From: Wenzhouxiangella sp. XN201
GTDB lineage: Bacteria > Pseudomonadota > Gammaproteobacteria > Xanthomonadales > Wenzhouxiangellaceae
Length of the DNA: 64,000 nt
Reading direction: 5' to 3'
Assembly (NCBI RefSeq): GCF_011008905.1
Contig: NZ_JAAIVI010000020.1
Coordinates: 310,001-374,000, forward strand
Positions 53,366-62,358 of the stretch are shown here, piece by piece. The position numbers and the translations under genes were made by a program. Under the pieces are notes generated by a model. It had not been told where the DNA came from. It searched no databases and was given only the letters and a program-made list of their open reading frames with translations. Position 1 is the first letter of the stretch. The number at the start of each line of letters is the position of its first letter.

Positions 53366-56067
53366 CCCCTGATCGCCAGGTCTGGTCGCAGGCCGCGGCC
53401 CTGTTCGATGAGCTGGCCACGCGCCCTTCGAGCGAGCGCGAACACATCATGGCCGGTCGCGATGTCCCCGATTCCGTGCGCCGGTGGCTGAACGAATTGC
53501 TCGAGGCTCACGACGCCGACCGCTCGCTCATCATTGATCGCAGAATCGACGATCTTGCCCGTGGATTGAGCGGCGCACCGGGCGGCCCCGCCCCGGAAGA
53601 GCTTGTCGGTCAGCAGTTCGGACCCTGGCGGGCACGCGAGCACGTGGGGCGGGGCGGCATGGGTCTGGTGCTCGAAGGCGAGCGCGCCGACGGCCGTTTC
53701 GAGATGCGGGTGGCTATCAAGGTGCTCGATCCGGATGCCATTGATGCGGATGCCCAGTCCGTCATCGAGCAGGAAGTGCGCACCCTGGCGCAACTCGAGC
53801 ATCCCGGAATCGCACGGCTCGTCGACGGCGGTGTGCGCGAGGACGGGGTGGGCTGGCTGACCATGGAATTCGTGGACGGACTCGCCCTGGATGCCTGGTG
53901 CGATCGTCATGAACCATCGCGGAATGAGCGGATCGCGTTGTTCCGGCAGGTGGCCGACGCAGTGTCCTATTGTCATCGCGCGCTGGTGGCTCACGGCGAT
54001 ATCAAGCCCGGCAATATCCTGGTCGACGACAACGGGCGGGTGAGGCTCCTGGATTTCGGCATTGCCGCGCGCCTGGCTGACTCGACTTCTTCCTCAACTG
54101 CGGTTGAGCCGATGCGCTGGTGTTCTCCCGGCTACGCTTCTCCCGAACGTCTGGCCGGTCGAGCGCCGTCGATCAGCGACGATGTCTTCGCCCTGGGCGC
54201 CTTACTCTTCAGGCTGATTGCCGGACATGGCATTCGCTCGGCGCCAGAACAAACTCGCCTGATCAGCGGCGGGTTTACCGAGTCGAATGGAGATGTCGGA
54301 GTGCGCGCCTTTACCAGCGACGATGCCGATCTCGATGCCATCATCGGGCAGGCCCTGACCGCCAAACCGGAGAACCGTTACCGCAGTGTCGAAGCCTTGC
54401 TCGATGACCTGGATCGCTGGTCCGATGGTTTCCCGGTGGCCGCGCGTAAGGGTGGCAGTGTCTATCGCTTCAGACGTTGGTTCGGTCGCCATCGCAGCCT
54501 CGCTACGGCAGGCGTTCTCGCTGTCGTGGCCCTGCTGGCGGGGACAGCAGTGGCGTTCTGGCAGGCGGACCGCGCGCGCCTTGCCGCAGATCGGGCCGAG
54601 CGTAATGCCCAAGCGGCCGAGGCATCACAGGCGCGGGCGGAAGCCACCAATCGCTTCCTGCTCGATTTGTTCGAAGCCGAGATTCCTGACCTGCCGCCGG
54701 ACGAAATGCCCACCACTCGTCAGATCGTCGAGCAGGGTATCGAGCAAGCGCGCGATCCGGTAACCGGTCCGCCCGAGGTACGAGCGGATTTGATGCTGAC
54801 GCTCGCCGGGATCCTGCTCTCGCGCAAGCAGCTCGATCAGGCTGATGTCCTTATCGAGGAAGCGCATAGCCTGGTTGACACCGAAGCTCATCAAGCTCTG
54901 GCGATTCGGCTGGCGATGTTGGACGTGGACCGGACGCGTCTCCGGAATGAATTCAATGCCATGGAATCGGCGCTCGAGCACGCCATTGCGATGCTTGATC
55001 GACACAATCCGCAAGCGATCGAGCGTCTGGAGATGCAGCGCGATCTCGGTCGACTTCACATGCGGCGAGAACAGCACGAGCGTGCCGCCGAAATCCTCGA
55101 GGACGTCCAGCGCTCGGCTCGCTCAAGGGCAGACACTGACGATCTGCAGCTGCGTCTGGCCGGTGACCTGGCGGTGGTGGCCGGGCGTTCCGGTCAGTTC
55201 GAACGGGCCATTTCACAATTCGAGGAAGTGCTGCGCCTCAAGCGCACCGATGAACAGGTGAGTCCATTGTCACTGGCTACCACGCTCGTGAACCTGGCCG
55301 GCCTGCACGCCCAGATCGGCCAGTATCGGCTGGCCGAGTTCCGTCACAATGAAGTGCTGGACTTGCTCGAACCATTCGGCGACTTGCCCCAGGGCACGCG
55401 TGCTACCAGCCTGTTGGGCCTGGCCGATATCCGGCGATGGCAAGGGCGGTTCGAGGAAGCCGAACGGTTGATCGAACGCAGCGCCGAGGAGTGGCGTCGC
55501 CTGCTCGATCTCGATACGGTCGAGGAAGATTTCTTCATCCATTATTACCGTGCAGAGCTCTATGGCGATGCCCATCGATATCAACAAGCCGCTGAGAGCA
55601 TTGAAGTGGCTATCGAGCGGATGAGCATGGGCCAGGAAGCTCCACCGGGCCGTATCGCCGAGGCGCAGGCCGATTTGGCACGCTACCGCTGCGAGATCGG
55701 TCAACCGACGCAGGCTGAGCCATTACTCGATAACGCTCGCTCGGCGCTGGTGTCGGAGAGCTCGCGGGCGCTGGCCGAAGCCGAGGCAGCCTGTGCCATG
55801 GCCGGGCTGACGGATGTCGAGGCCTCGATTATTCCTGACTCCTTGATCGAACAGGCGCGCCTGGAACCTGGAGACGTCTCCGTGATCGCCCGGCTGGAAA
55901 TCCGGCGTGCCGAGCAGTTGCTGTCCATGTCCGAGGCGGAAGGTGCCCGCGAACTGGTCGAGATTGCTGCCGTCCGTTTGCAGGCCAGTGACGTAGTCGC
56001 AGGGCATCCGCTCCTGGCCAGGGCAGAAAGGCTCGAGCAAAGACTGGACGAGCAGCCCGGCGGGTGA
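53362..56067 (+). CDS. Membrane serine/threonine protein kinase with C-terminal TPR-like repeats
   Basis: 901 aa, GTG start. Kinase domain about 85-360: Gly loop 'VGRGGMGLVLEG' (95-101), Lys120 in 'RVAIKVLD', catalytic loop H211-G212-D213 'AHGDIKPGNILV', DFG at 231-233. The Arg of HRD is Gly, so this is a non-RD kinase, which often does not need activation-loop phosphorylation. One membrane helix at about 379-400. The periplasmic part (about 420-900) is a long array of helix pairs of TPR type ('LAGLHAQIGQYRLAEFRH', 'ADIRRWQGRFEEAERLIE'). It senses an unknown envelope signal. Coupled to the sigma gene. Confidence 0.9.
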   Translation: MTPDRQVWSQAAALFDELATRPSSEREHIMAGRDVPDSVRRWLNELLEAHDADRSLIIDRRIDDLARGLSGAPGGPAPEELVGQQFGPWRAREHVGRGGMGLVLEGERADGRFEMRVAIKVLDPDAIDADAQSVIEQEVRTLAQLEHPGIARLVDGGVREDGVGWLTMEFVDGLALDAWCDRHEPSRNERIALFRQVADAVSYCHRALVAHGDIKPGNILVDDNGRVRLLDFGIAARLADSTSSSTAVEPMRWCSPGYASPERLAGRAPSISDDVFALGALLFRLIAGHGIRSAPEQTRLISGGFTESNGDVGVRAFTSDDADLDAIIGQALTAKPENRYRSVEALLDDLDRWSDGFPVAARKGGSVYRFRRWFGRHRSLATAGVLAVVALLAGTAVAFWQADRARLAADRAERNAQAAEASQARAEATNRFLLDLFEAEIPDLPPDEMPTTRQIVEQGIEQARDPVTGPPEVRADLMLTLAGILLSRKQLDQADVLIEEAHSLVDTEAHQALAIRLAMLDVDRTRLRNEFNAMESALEHAIAMLDRHNPQAIERLEMQRDLGRLHMRREQHERAAEILEDVQRSARSRADTDDLQLRLAGDLAVVAGRSGQFERAISQFEEVLRLKRTDEQVSPLSLATTLVNLAGLHAQIGQYRLAEFRHNEVLDLLEPFGDLPQGTRATSLLGLADIRRWQGRFEEAERLIERSAEEWRRLLDLDTVEEDFFIHYYRAELYGDAHRYQQAAESIEVAIERMSMGQEAPPGRIAEAQADLARYRCEIGQPTQAEPLLDNARSALVSESSRALAEAEAACAMAGLTDVEASIIPDSLIEQARLEPGDVSVIARLEIRRAEQLLSMSEAEGARELVEIAAVRLQASDVVAGHPLLARAERLEQRLDEQPGG

Positions 56068-56148
56068 AGCGGCTTCGGCCAAAAAGGCCCGGGTAACGTG
56101 GAATTGGTAGGATGAAACGCTCAGAGTCCTGAGCAGGGAGAGAATCTC

Positions 56149-57054
56149 ATGCTGCATCGAATCACTGGAATCGCCCTCTTCGCGGGGTTGTTGCTCGCTT
56201 CCGGGTTGCTGTCTGCACAATCCATGGAAGATGTCGAGATCGGCGTCGAGACGGTCGCCGAGGGTGTCTATATGCTCACCGGCCGCGGTGGCAACATCGG
56301 CCTGGTGGTGTCCGAAGACGGGGCCTTCCTGATTGATGATCAGTACGCGCCGTTGACCGACAAGATTCTGGCGGCGGTTCGTTCCGTCACCGACCAGCCG
56401 GTGAAGTTCGTGCTCAATACGCACTGGCATGGTGACCACACCGGGGGCAACGAAAACCTGGCTGCAAAGGGCACCTTGGTAGTTGCCCACGATAACGTGC
56501 GCGAACGCATGTCGAGCGAGCAGGTGAGTGAGTTCTTCGGCCGCACCACGCCGGCATCTGCCGATGGGGCCCTGCCGGTGGTGACCTTTAATGACGCAAT
56601 CTCTTTTTACCTGGGTGACCACGAGATTCGCAGCTTCCATTTGCCGCATGCGCATACCGATGGCGATTCGGTGGTACACCTGCCCGAGGCCAATGTCATC
56701 CATGCCGGTGACGTGGTTTTCTACGGCTTGTATCCCTTTGTCGATGTCGACTCTGGCGGGAGCCTTGATGGCGTGATTGCAGGTGTGGAGCGTATCGCCG
56801 AACTGGCCGACGAAAACACTGCCATCATTCCAGGGCACGGGCCGCTCATCGACCGTGAGCAACTGCTCGGCTATCATGAGATGCTGAAGATCGTTCACGA
56901 ACGGCTCGGCGATGCGATCGAGCAGGGCATGTCCCTGGAGGAGATCCAGGCCGCAGGCATTACCTCGGAATTCGACGAGCAGTGGGGTGGTGGCTTTATC
57001 CCGCCCGATCGCTGGCTCGAACTGCTCCATCGCGGTGCGACCGAAACCCATTGA
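56149..57054 (+). CDS. Secreted metallo-beta-lactamase-fold hydrolase
   Basis: 301 aa. Signal peptide ends near 'LLSAQS' (residue 23). The metal site HxHxDH is 'NTHWHGDHTGGNENL' (His92, His94, Asp96, His97), followed by 'SFHLPHAHTDGDSVVHLPEANVIHAGD' (His and Asp ligands) and 'AIIPGHGPLID' (last His). Overall form is the B-type hydrolase group that includes lactamases, lactonases and cyclases; substrate unknown. GGGAGAG lies upstream. It follows the kinase gene by 81 bases and precedes the cupredoxin lipoprotein. Confidence 0.85.
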   Translation: MLHRITGIALFAGLLLASGLLSAQSMEDVEIGVETVAEGVYMLTGRGGNIGLVVSEDGAFLIDDQYAPLTDKILAAVRSVTDQPVKFVLNTHWHGDHTGGNENLAAKGTLVVAHDNVRERMSSEQVSEFFGRTTPASADGALPVVTFNDAISFYLGDHEIRSFHLPHAHTDGDSVVHLPEANVIHAGDVVFYGLYPFVDVDSGGSLDGVIAGVERIAELADENTAIIPGHGPLIDREQLLGYHEMLKIVHERLGDAIEQGMSLEEIQAAGITSEFDEQWGGGFIPPDRWLELLHRGATETH

Positions 57055-57107
57055 GCTGCCGGCGCAACCGTGAGAGCGCAACTTCTGCCTATTGACGGGA
57101 GGACGTC

Positions 57108-58112
57108 ATGAAAAATGTATCGACATTAAGGGCATTGATTCTCGCGACACTGATATTCAGCCTGGCCGGATGCGGTGCGGACACTTCGCAGGAACAGGAA
57201 GAGCCGGGAAAACCAGACGCGTCTGAGACGCCGTCGAATGCGGCTGAGGACGACGTTGAAGCAGGTGCCGAAGCCGCACCGGATGCACCAGAAGAGCGTG
57301 TGATCGACGTTATTGCGCGGGACTTCTCCATCGAGGCGCCCGAGCAGATGGATACTGGCTGGTACACCATGCGCCTCGATAACCAGGGCCAGCAGACCCA
57401 TTTCGTGATCATGTACCGCCTCGCCGAAGGCAGGACCATCGAAGACCAGCGCCGCGAAGTGGTGCCGGCATTCGACGCTGTAATGGCGGGTATTCGCAAT
57501 GGCGAGATTGAAAAAGCCGATATCGGCAACTTCCTGGTTGAGAACATCCCCGAATGGGGCTTGCAGATGACCTATATCGGCGGCGCAGGTCTGGTGGCGC
57601 CTGGCAAGACGACCCAGTCCAGCTTCCGGGTACCGGAAGCGGGCACTTACCTGATGGAGTGCTACGTCAAGTCGACCGACGGTACCTGGCACACTTCGAT
57701 GGGCATGCTGACCCAGGTCGAGGTGACCGATCAGGAAGACGAGGGTGTCGAACCCGAGTCCGACTTTACGATTGCCATCTCGAATGACGGGATCGAGGCA
57801 CCCGAGACCTTGCCTGCCGGCCGGCAGACGATTCGGGTCGATATCAACGACCGCCCCGAGACGTTCATGCCCTATGACGTCAACCTGGCGCGGCTCGGGG
57901 AGGACTCGGATCTTGAAGAGATTGTTTTCTGGATGGACTGGTCGAACGTCGGCGGCCTGCGCGCGCCCGCACCGGTGGAATTCCTCGGCGGCGTGGAGCA
58001 CATGGAAGCCGGCAATCACGGTTACCTGACCGTCGACCTGTCCCCCGGGCGTTACCTGTGGATTTCGGAAATCAACGCCGGCGAGATGCACAAAGTATTT
58101 ACGGTCGAGTAA
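57108..58112 (+). CDS. Lipoprotein with two cupredoxin-like domains, first with copper-ligand pattern
   Basis: 334 aa. Lipobox 'FSLAGCG' gives lipidated Cys22. A low-complexity Glu/Ala linker (25-60) follows. Domain 1 (about 64-207) shows a possible type-1 copper set: His98 in 'GQQTHFVIMYRL', Cys185 in 'TYLMECYVKS', His195 in 'GTWHTSMGM' and Met200. Spacing C-x9-H-x4-M resembles the C-x8-H-x4-M of NirK. Domain 2 (about 215-334) repeats the start ('FTIAISNDGIEAPETLPAGRQTI' region) but lacks Cys and His ligands. Function open: electron shuttle, copper handling or a non-metal beta-sandwich. Ribosome site GGGAGG at 57096-57101. Confidence 0.7.
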   Translation: MKNVSTLRALILATLIFSLAGCGADTSQEQEEPGKPDASETPSNAAEDDVEAGAEAAPDAPEERVIDVIARDFSIEAPEQMDTGWYTMRLDNQGQQTHFVIMYRLAEGRTIEDQRREVVPAFDAVMAGIRNGEIEKADIGNFLVENIPEWGLQMTYIGGAGLVAPGKTTQSSFRVPEAGTYLMECYVKSTDGTWHTSMGMLTQVEVTDQEDEGVEPESDFTIAISNDGIEAPETLPAGRQTIRVDINDRPETFMPYDVNLARLGEDSDLEEIVFWMDWSNVGGLRAPAPVEFLGGVEHMEAGNHGYLTVDLSPGRYLWISEINAGEMHKVFTVE

Positions 58113-58116
58113 GCGA

Positions 58117-58797
58117 TCACTCGCTCAGCGTGCCGAACCAGATGAAATGACGTGCGCCCTTGCCAGCCCGGTGAGGGCGCACGACGCGTTCGTCGACCTG
58201 GAAGCCAGCCTGCTTCATACGCTTGACGAACAGGCGGTCGGGTCCGGCCGACCAGATCGACAGAACGCCGCCGGGCCGCAATGAGCGGGCGATGGCGGCC
58301 AGTCCGGCGGTCGAGTAGAGCCAGTCGTTCTCGCGCCGGATCAGTGCCTCGGGCCCGTTATCGACGTCGAGCAGGATCGCGTCGAAGCCGCTTTCGGGCT
58401 TGCGGATCACGTCACTGACGTCGCCCACGTAGACGGTGGTGCGTGGGTCGGCCAGGGGATGACCGGCCGGTTCGCCCATCAGGTCACGGTTCCAGTCGAC
58501 CACTTCCGGTACCAGCTCGGCCACGACCACTTCGGCGTCGGGTCCGGTTGCTTTCAGGGCCGAGGCCAGCGTGAAGCCCATGCCCAGGCCGCCAATAAGC
58601 AATCGCGGATTCGAGACATTCTTGATCCGCTCGCAGGTCAGCTCCGCCAGCGCCTTTTCAGACCCGTTGACCCGGCTGTTCATCAACTCGCCCCGACCGG
58701 GGATGGTGATCGAGAACTTCACCTCGTGCTGGTAGAGCAGCATCTGCTTGTTGGTGTCCGGGATTGTGGCGGTGCCGAGCAGGACGGAAGGTTTCAT
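58117..58797 (-). CDS. Spermidine-synthase-like class I methyltransferase-fold protein
   Basis: 226 aa. Rossmann-type core: 'PRLLIGGLGMGFTLASALKA' (glycine loop), 'VVVAELVPEVVDWNRD', 'VGDVSDVIRK' and 'GFDAILLDVDNGPEALIRREND'. The last resembles the aminopropyltransferase DVDxG region, and the family is often annotated spermidine synthase-like. The polyamine-binding N-terminal strand domain is partial, so a plain methyltransferase is possible. It overlaps the serine hydrolase by 4 bases, so the two are co-transcribed. Confidence 0.7.
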   Translation of the reverse strand: MKPSVLLGTATIPDTNKQMLLYQHEVKFSITIPGRGELMNSRVNGSEKALAELTCERIKNVSNPRLLIGGLGMGFTLASALKATGPDAEVVVAELVPEVVDWNRDLMGEPAGHPLADPRTTVYVGDVSDVIRKPESGFDAILLDVDNGPEALIRRENDWLYSTAGLAAIARSLRPGGVLSIWSAGPDRLFVKRMKQAGFQVDERVVRPHRAGKGARHFIWFGTLSE

Positions 58798-60044
58798 GGC
58801 CCTTCGGCGATGTCGGTTCGCCCGGAAATAGCAGCAATCGGCGTGGCGGAATTGCCAGGGCGGGGTTCGGCGCCTGGTCGCTCATCCCGGGCGATGAGCG
58901 ACGGTTCGGCCAGTGTCTGCTTCCAGAAATGCGCGGTCATGGCGTTGAGTGCGGAGGTTTCGGCGTTCAAAAGGACTGCAATACCGGTACGACGGTCGCG
59001 TGAGTAGCCCACCTGGGCGACGAAGCCGCGGACCCAGCCACTGTGCATGACGATATCTTCATCGCCGACGGTGTAAATCCGCCAGCCCAGGCCGTAGTGG
59101 GCATCGGTCAGCAGGCCGCGCCAGCTCTTCTGGCGCATGTCACGGGCCGTGCGCAGGCGTTTTCGCGTCAGCTCGCCGACCAGTTCAGGGGCAATGATGT
59201 CGGGACGATGCCCCATTTGGGCGATCAACCACTGGCCCAGGTCGAGGGCGCTGGCATTGATCCCGGCTGCAGGTGCAACCCGGTAGTAGTTCTCGTTGAC
59301 GTCCGTCGGCGCCCAGCGCCAGCGATTGACTTTGACGTGCGGCGTTGCGCGGTTCTGGTCCGACAGATAACCGGCCAGGCCGACCGAAGCTTGCTGCATC
59401 TCCAGGGGTTCGAACAGGCGCTCTTCCAGCAACTCGGCGTAGTCGCGCCCGGTGCTGGCCTTGATCGCTGGCTCGAGCAGGGAGAACAGCACGTTCTGGT
59501 AGGAGTAGCACTCACCGGGTGGGCACATCGGCTCGACCTGGCCAAACTGAGGCAGGATCTGATCAAGCGTGCGCCCGGCGTTAAGCAGGTTGTCGTAGGC
59601 GTTGGGCACGATGCCGGCGGACTGGCCGAGCAGGTGTTCGATGGTCAGCCGCTGCGCATGATCGGGCCGGGCCAGGGTGAATTGCGGCACGAAACGCCGG
59701 ACCGGGTCGTTCCAGCGCAGCGTGCCCTCGGACACAAGTTGGCCGGTGAGCTGGGCCGCGAAAGTCTTGGACACCGAGGCGATGCGGAAGACGGATTCGG
59801 GTGTTACCGGTCGAGTGCCGCCGCTGCTGAGCACGCCGAATCCGGTCGCGTGCACGATATGCCCGTCGCGCACGACGGCCCAGGCTGCACCCGGCACAGC
59901 CGCCGATTCCAGAATCTGGCCGAATTCGCGATCAAGCTTTGCCCATTCATTGCTGCCCGACGCCTGCTGCGCGGCCAGGGCCGGCAAGGCGGTCATCAGC
60001 AATAGCGCCATCAAAGGGTGGAGCAGGCGGAGCATCAGCAGCAT
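58794..60044 (-). CDS. Secreted serine hydrolase, beta-lactamase class C/PBP-like family
   Basis: 416 aa with signal peptide ending 'PALAAQQA'. SxxK in 'RIASVSKTFAAQLTGQ' gives the catalytic Ser, YxN in 'CYSYQNVLFSLLEP' the Tyr, and the third motif is HSG ('MHSGWVRGF'), as in many esterase/peptidase members. It could be a D-aminopeptidase, an esterase or a beta-lactamase-related hydrolase. A true AmpC usually shows KTG, so resistance is not implied. It overlaps the methyltransferase-fold gene and is divergent from PAP2. Confidence 0.85.
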   Translation of the reverse strand: MLLMLRLLHPLMALLLMTALPALAAQQASGSNEWAKLDREFGQILESAAVPGAAWAVVRDGHIVHATGFGVLSSGGTRPVTPESVFRIASVSKTFAAQLTGQLVSEGTLRWNDPVRRFVPQFTLARPDHAQRLTIEHLLGQSAGIVPNAYDNLLNAGRTLDQILPQFGQVEPMCPPGECYSYQNVLFSLLEPAIKASTGRDYAELLEERLFEPLEMQQASVGLAGYLSDQNRATPHVKVNRWRWAPTDVNENYYRVAPAAGINASALDLGQWLIAQMGHRPDIIAPELVGELTRKRLRTARDMRQKSWRGLLTDAHYGLGWRIYTVGDEDIVMHSGWVRGFVAQVGYSRDRRTGIAVLLNAETSALNAMTAHFWKQTLAEPSLIARDERPGAEPRPGNSATPIAAISGRTDIAEGP

Positions 60045-60205
60045 TCACAATGAAGATCAAACCGCGATTATACGGCCTCGGCCGTCAATCCCGATCCGAA
60101 TTGGATGGAAACGTCCAATCTTGGCCCTTGTGACCTCCCGGGACCAATTGGCTGCGAACCTACGCATTCGTGCGGGCGCCGGGGTATATTCAAACCGAGA
60201 AAAAC

Positions 60206-61129
60206 ATGGCGAAGGCGCCCGGTTTGGAAACCAACCTGATCTTTCTGGCCACGCTGGTCGTCGCCCTGATCCTCGTCCGCTGGCTGGCCTGGTTGTCGCT
60301 CAAAAGCACCAATCATTTGATTGCCAAAGCCAGTTCAGTGGCCACAACGGGGCGGCCGGGTGAGCTTTTCCGCTCGACACGCGCCAACCTGGGTAAGATG
60401 TTTCCGCGCACCATGGCTTTGATCGAAGCACGCCTGACTCCGAGAAAATTCACTGGTCTGGCGCTTACGCTGATGGTGCTGGCTGCCGTCTACATCGCTG
60501 CCCTGCTCGGCGGCCTGATCGATGAACTGCGCGAGGCCGAGGAGCTGGTCAGGATGGATGAGGGTATCAACGATGCCCTTGCCGTCTTCCGCACCGACGA
60601 AATTGTGCATGTCTTTGCCTTCATCACCGAATGGGCCAATGCTTCAGCCGTTGTGGCTGTGGCGGCCGTCACCACCGGCCTGCTGCTGGCGCTTCGTCAT
60701 GGACACCTCGTGATGCCGCTGTGGGTGGTGGTGCTTGGCTCGCAGATGACGACTTACGCGGGCAAATATGGCTTTGGTCGCGAGCGACCGGAGTTCCTGA
60801 CCGAAATCATAGCCGTTACGCCCTCGTTTCCCAGCGGCCACGCTACCAGCGCCATTGCCGTCTACGGCTTCATCGCCTATGTGCTCTCAAGAGAGGCAGT
60901 CACGGTCCGGCGGCGCTTCGAGATCGTGTTCTGGTCGGCGGTGCTGATCGTGCTCATCGGTTTCAGCCGCATGCTGCTGAGCCTGCACTACACCAGCGAC
61001 GTGGTTGCCGGGTTCCTCGTAGGCGGGTTCTGGCTGCTGGTCGGGTTTGCCCTCGCCGAGTTGATTCGGTCCAGGCGCAGCGCGCCAGGTCATCCAGATG
61101 GCTCCAATTCACGCAATCAGGGACCCTGA
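60206..61129 (+). CDS. PAP2-superfamily membrane phosphatase
   Basis: 307 aa from the ATG at 60206; a GTG at 60170 is an alternative start. About six membrane helices. The three PAP2 motifs are 'KYGFGRERPEF' (KxxxxxxRP), 'SFPSGHATSAIAVYG' (PSGH) and 'SRMLLSLHYTSDVVAG' (SRxxxxxHxxxD). The active site faces the periplasm. Members dephosphorylate phosphatidate or undecaprenyl pyrophosphate; which is not told. A second helix group near the N-terminus (about 13-32) is family-atypical. Confidence 0.87.
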   Translation: MAKAPGLETNLIFLATLVVALILVRWLAWLSLKSTNHLIAKASSVATTGRPGELFRSTRANLGKMFPRTMALIEARLTPRKFTGLALTLMVLAAVYIAALLGGLIDELREAEELVRMDEGINDALAVFRTDEIVHVFAFITEWANASAVVAVAAVTTGLLLALRHGHLVMPLWVVVLGSQMTTYAGKYGFGRERPEFLTEIIAVTPSFPSGHATSAIAVYGFIAYVLSREAVTVRRRFEIVFWSAVLIVLIGFSRMLLSLHYTSDVVAGFLVGGFWLLVGFALAELIRSRRSAPGHPDGSNSRNQGP

Positions 61130-61254
61130 CTCCATTTCTGGTCAGCGGCCTCATCAATGGGGCCCGGTCTATACTGGCTGCCGGAGTCGAGAGCGATCTA
61201 TCGTGACAACACGAAGATGCTGTTGCACCAACTCTTTCCCGGCGAGGATCATCG

Positions 61255-62076
61255 ATGGTCACATCACCACGGGCACGTAGCGGCCGCCTCGTCGAGACGT
61301 ACGAACGAATTTTCACGTTGTTGGCGCGGGTGGGTTATGCGGCGCGTGCGGCGGTTTACGTGCTGCTGGGCCTGTTTGCGCTTTTGATGACACCGAAGAG
61401 CACGCGCGGCGCGCTCGGTGAACTGCTGAATCATCCTGGGGGTTCGACCCTGCTGGTGGTGATTCTGCTCGGGCTGCTGTGCTATTCGATGTGGCGCTTT
61501 GCCGAGGCGGTGTTCGACACCGATGATCACGGACGCTCGCTCAAGGGGCTGGTGGTGCGCATGGGGCTTTTGGTCAGCTGCATCCTGCATTTGTTGCTGG
61601 CGTTGCTCATGTTCGACATTGTCTTCCAACTGGGCATCTTCGTCGTCTATGACAGCGGCGACAACGGTTCCCGAACCTGGGTTGGCTGGCTGATGTCGCA
61701 ACCGGCGGGCCGCTGGGCGGTGGCGGTCGTCGGTATCGCGGTGTTGGGTGCGGGCGTTGCACATCTGGTCAAGGGTTATCGGAAAAAGTATGACCGGTTT
61801 CTTCAAATCCCCTCCGACAAGCGCCGCTGGACCGATCCGGTCTGCCGCACAGGTCTCTACGCACGCGGTCTCGTCTTTCTCATCATTGGCTATCTTCTGA
61901 TACTGGCCGCCTGGAGAGTGACCCCGGACGAAACGCAGGGGCTCGAGGGCGCCCTGGACTGGTTGCTCGCGCACACCCATGGCCGAATATTGCTGGGCGC
62001 CATGGGCCTGGGACTGCTGGCTTTCTCCGGCTACAGCGCGCTTCAAGCAGGCTTCCGGTCGATCAATCCGCCCTGA
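61255..62076 (+). CDS. DUF1206 multi-pass membrane protein
   Basis: 273 aa. Three similar units of paired helices: 'ARVGYAARAAVYVLLGLFALL', 'GLVVRMGLLVSCILHLLLALLMF' and 'TGLYARGLVFLIIGYLLILAAW'. Each begins with Gly-x-x-x-Arg-Gly/Ala and matches the DUF1206 pattern. Function unknown; often found near redox or stress genes. It is not coupled to its neighbours. Confidence 0.85.
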   Translation: MVTSPRARSGRLVETYERIFTLLARVGYAARAAVYVLLGLFALLMTPKSTRGALGELLNHPGGSTLLVVILLGLLCYSMWRFAEAVFDTDDHGRSLKGLVVRMGLLVSCILHLLLALLMFDIVFQLGIFVVYDSGDNGSRTWVGWLMSQPAGRWAVAVVGIAVLGAGVAHLVKGYRKKYDRFLQIPSDKRRWTDPVCRTGLYARGLVFLIIGYLLILAAWRVTPDETQGLEGALDWLLAHTHGRILLGAMGLGLLAFSGYSALQAGFRSINPP

Positions 62077-62129
62077 CTCACACCTTCGAACAATCTTCAT
62101 CCTGACTTTCGTGGTTCTCTCCAGACCCC

Positions 62130-62309
62130 TCAATAGTCGATGAGTACCAACACCACCACGACGGTCACCGGGATGATCAATGCCGCAATCGGGAAGGCCA
62201 ATTTTTCGTATCCCGGGGGGAACCACCCAGTGGCGGCGAGTCCCGCTCCCAGGAGCACAAACGCGACCACGTAAGCAATGACAGTCCTGTGTTCTGGTTT
62301 GAGTTTCAT
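62130..62309 (-). CDS. Small membrane protein, 59 aa
   Basis: Open frame on the minus strand, ATG at 62309 and TGA at 62130-62132, below the usual length cut. Translation starts MKLKPEHRTVIAYVVAFVLL. Two hydrophobic helices at about 10-30 and 38-57 are joined by 'GWFPPGYEKLAFP', with a basic N-terminus. It lies between a + strand DUF1206 gene and the aminotransferase, antisense to both. No Shine-Dalgarno seen. Confidence 0.5.
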   Translation of the reverse strand: MKLKPEHRTVIAYVVAFVLLGAGLAATGWFPPGYEKLAFPIAALIIPVTVVVVLVLIDY

Positions 62310-62358
62310 GGCGACAAATTCTACATTGGAGCCATCGAATCACTCCCATGGAGAGGAT

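Noticed and set aside
55723-57081. 452-codon minus-strand frame over the kinase end and the metallo-hydrolase
   Set aside because: Antisense to genes with intact motifs; low-quality composition, no start signal.
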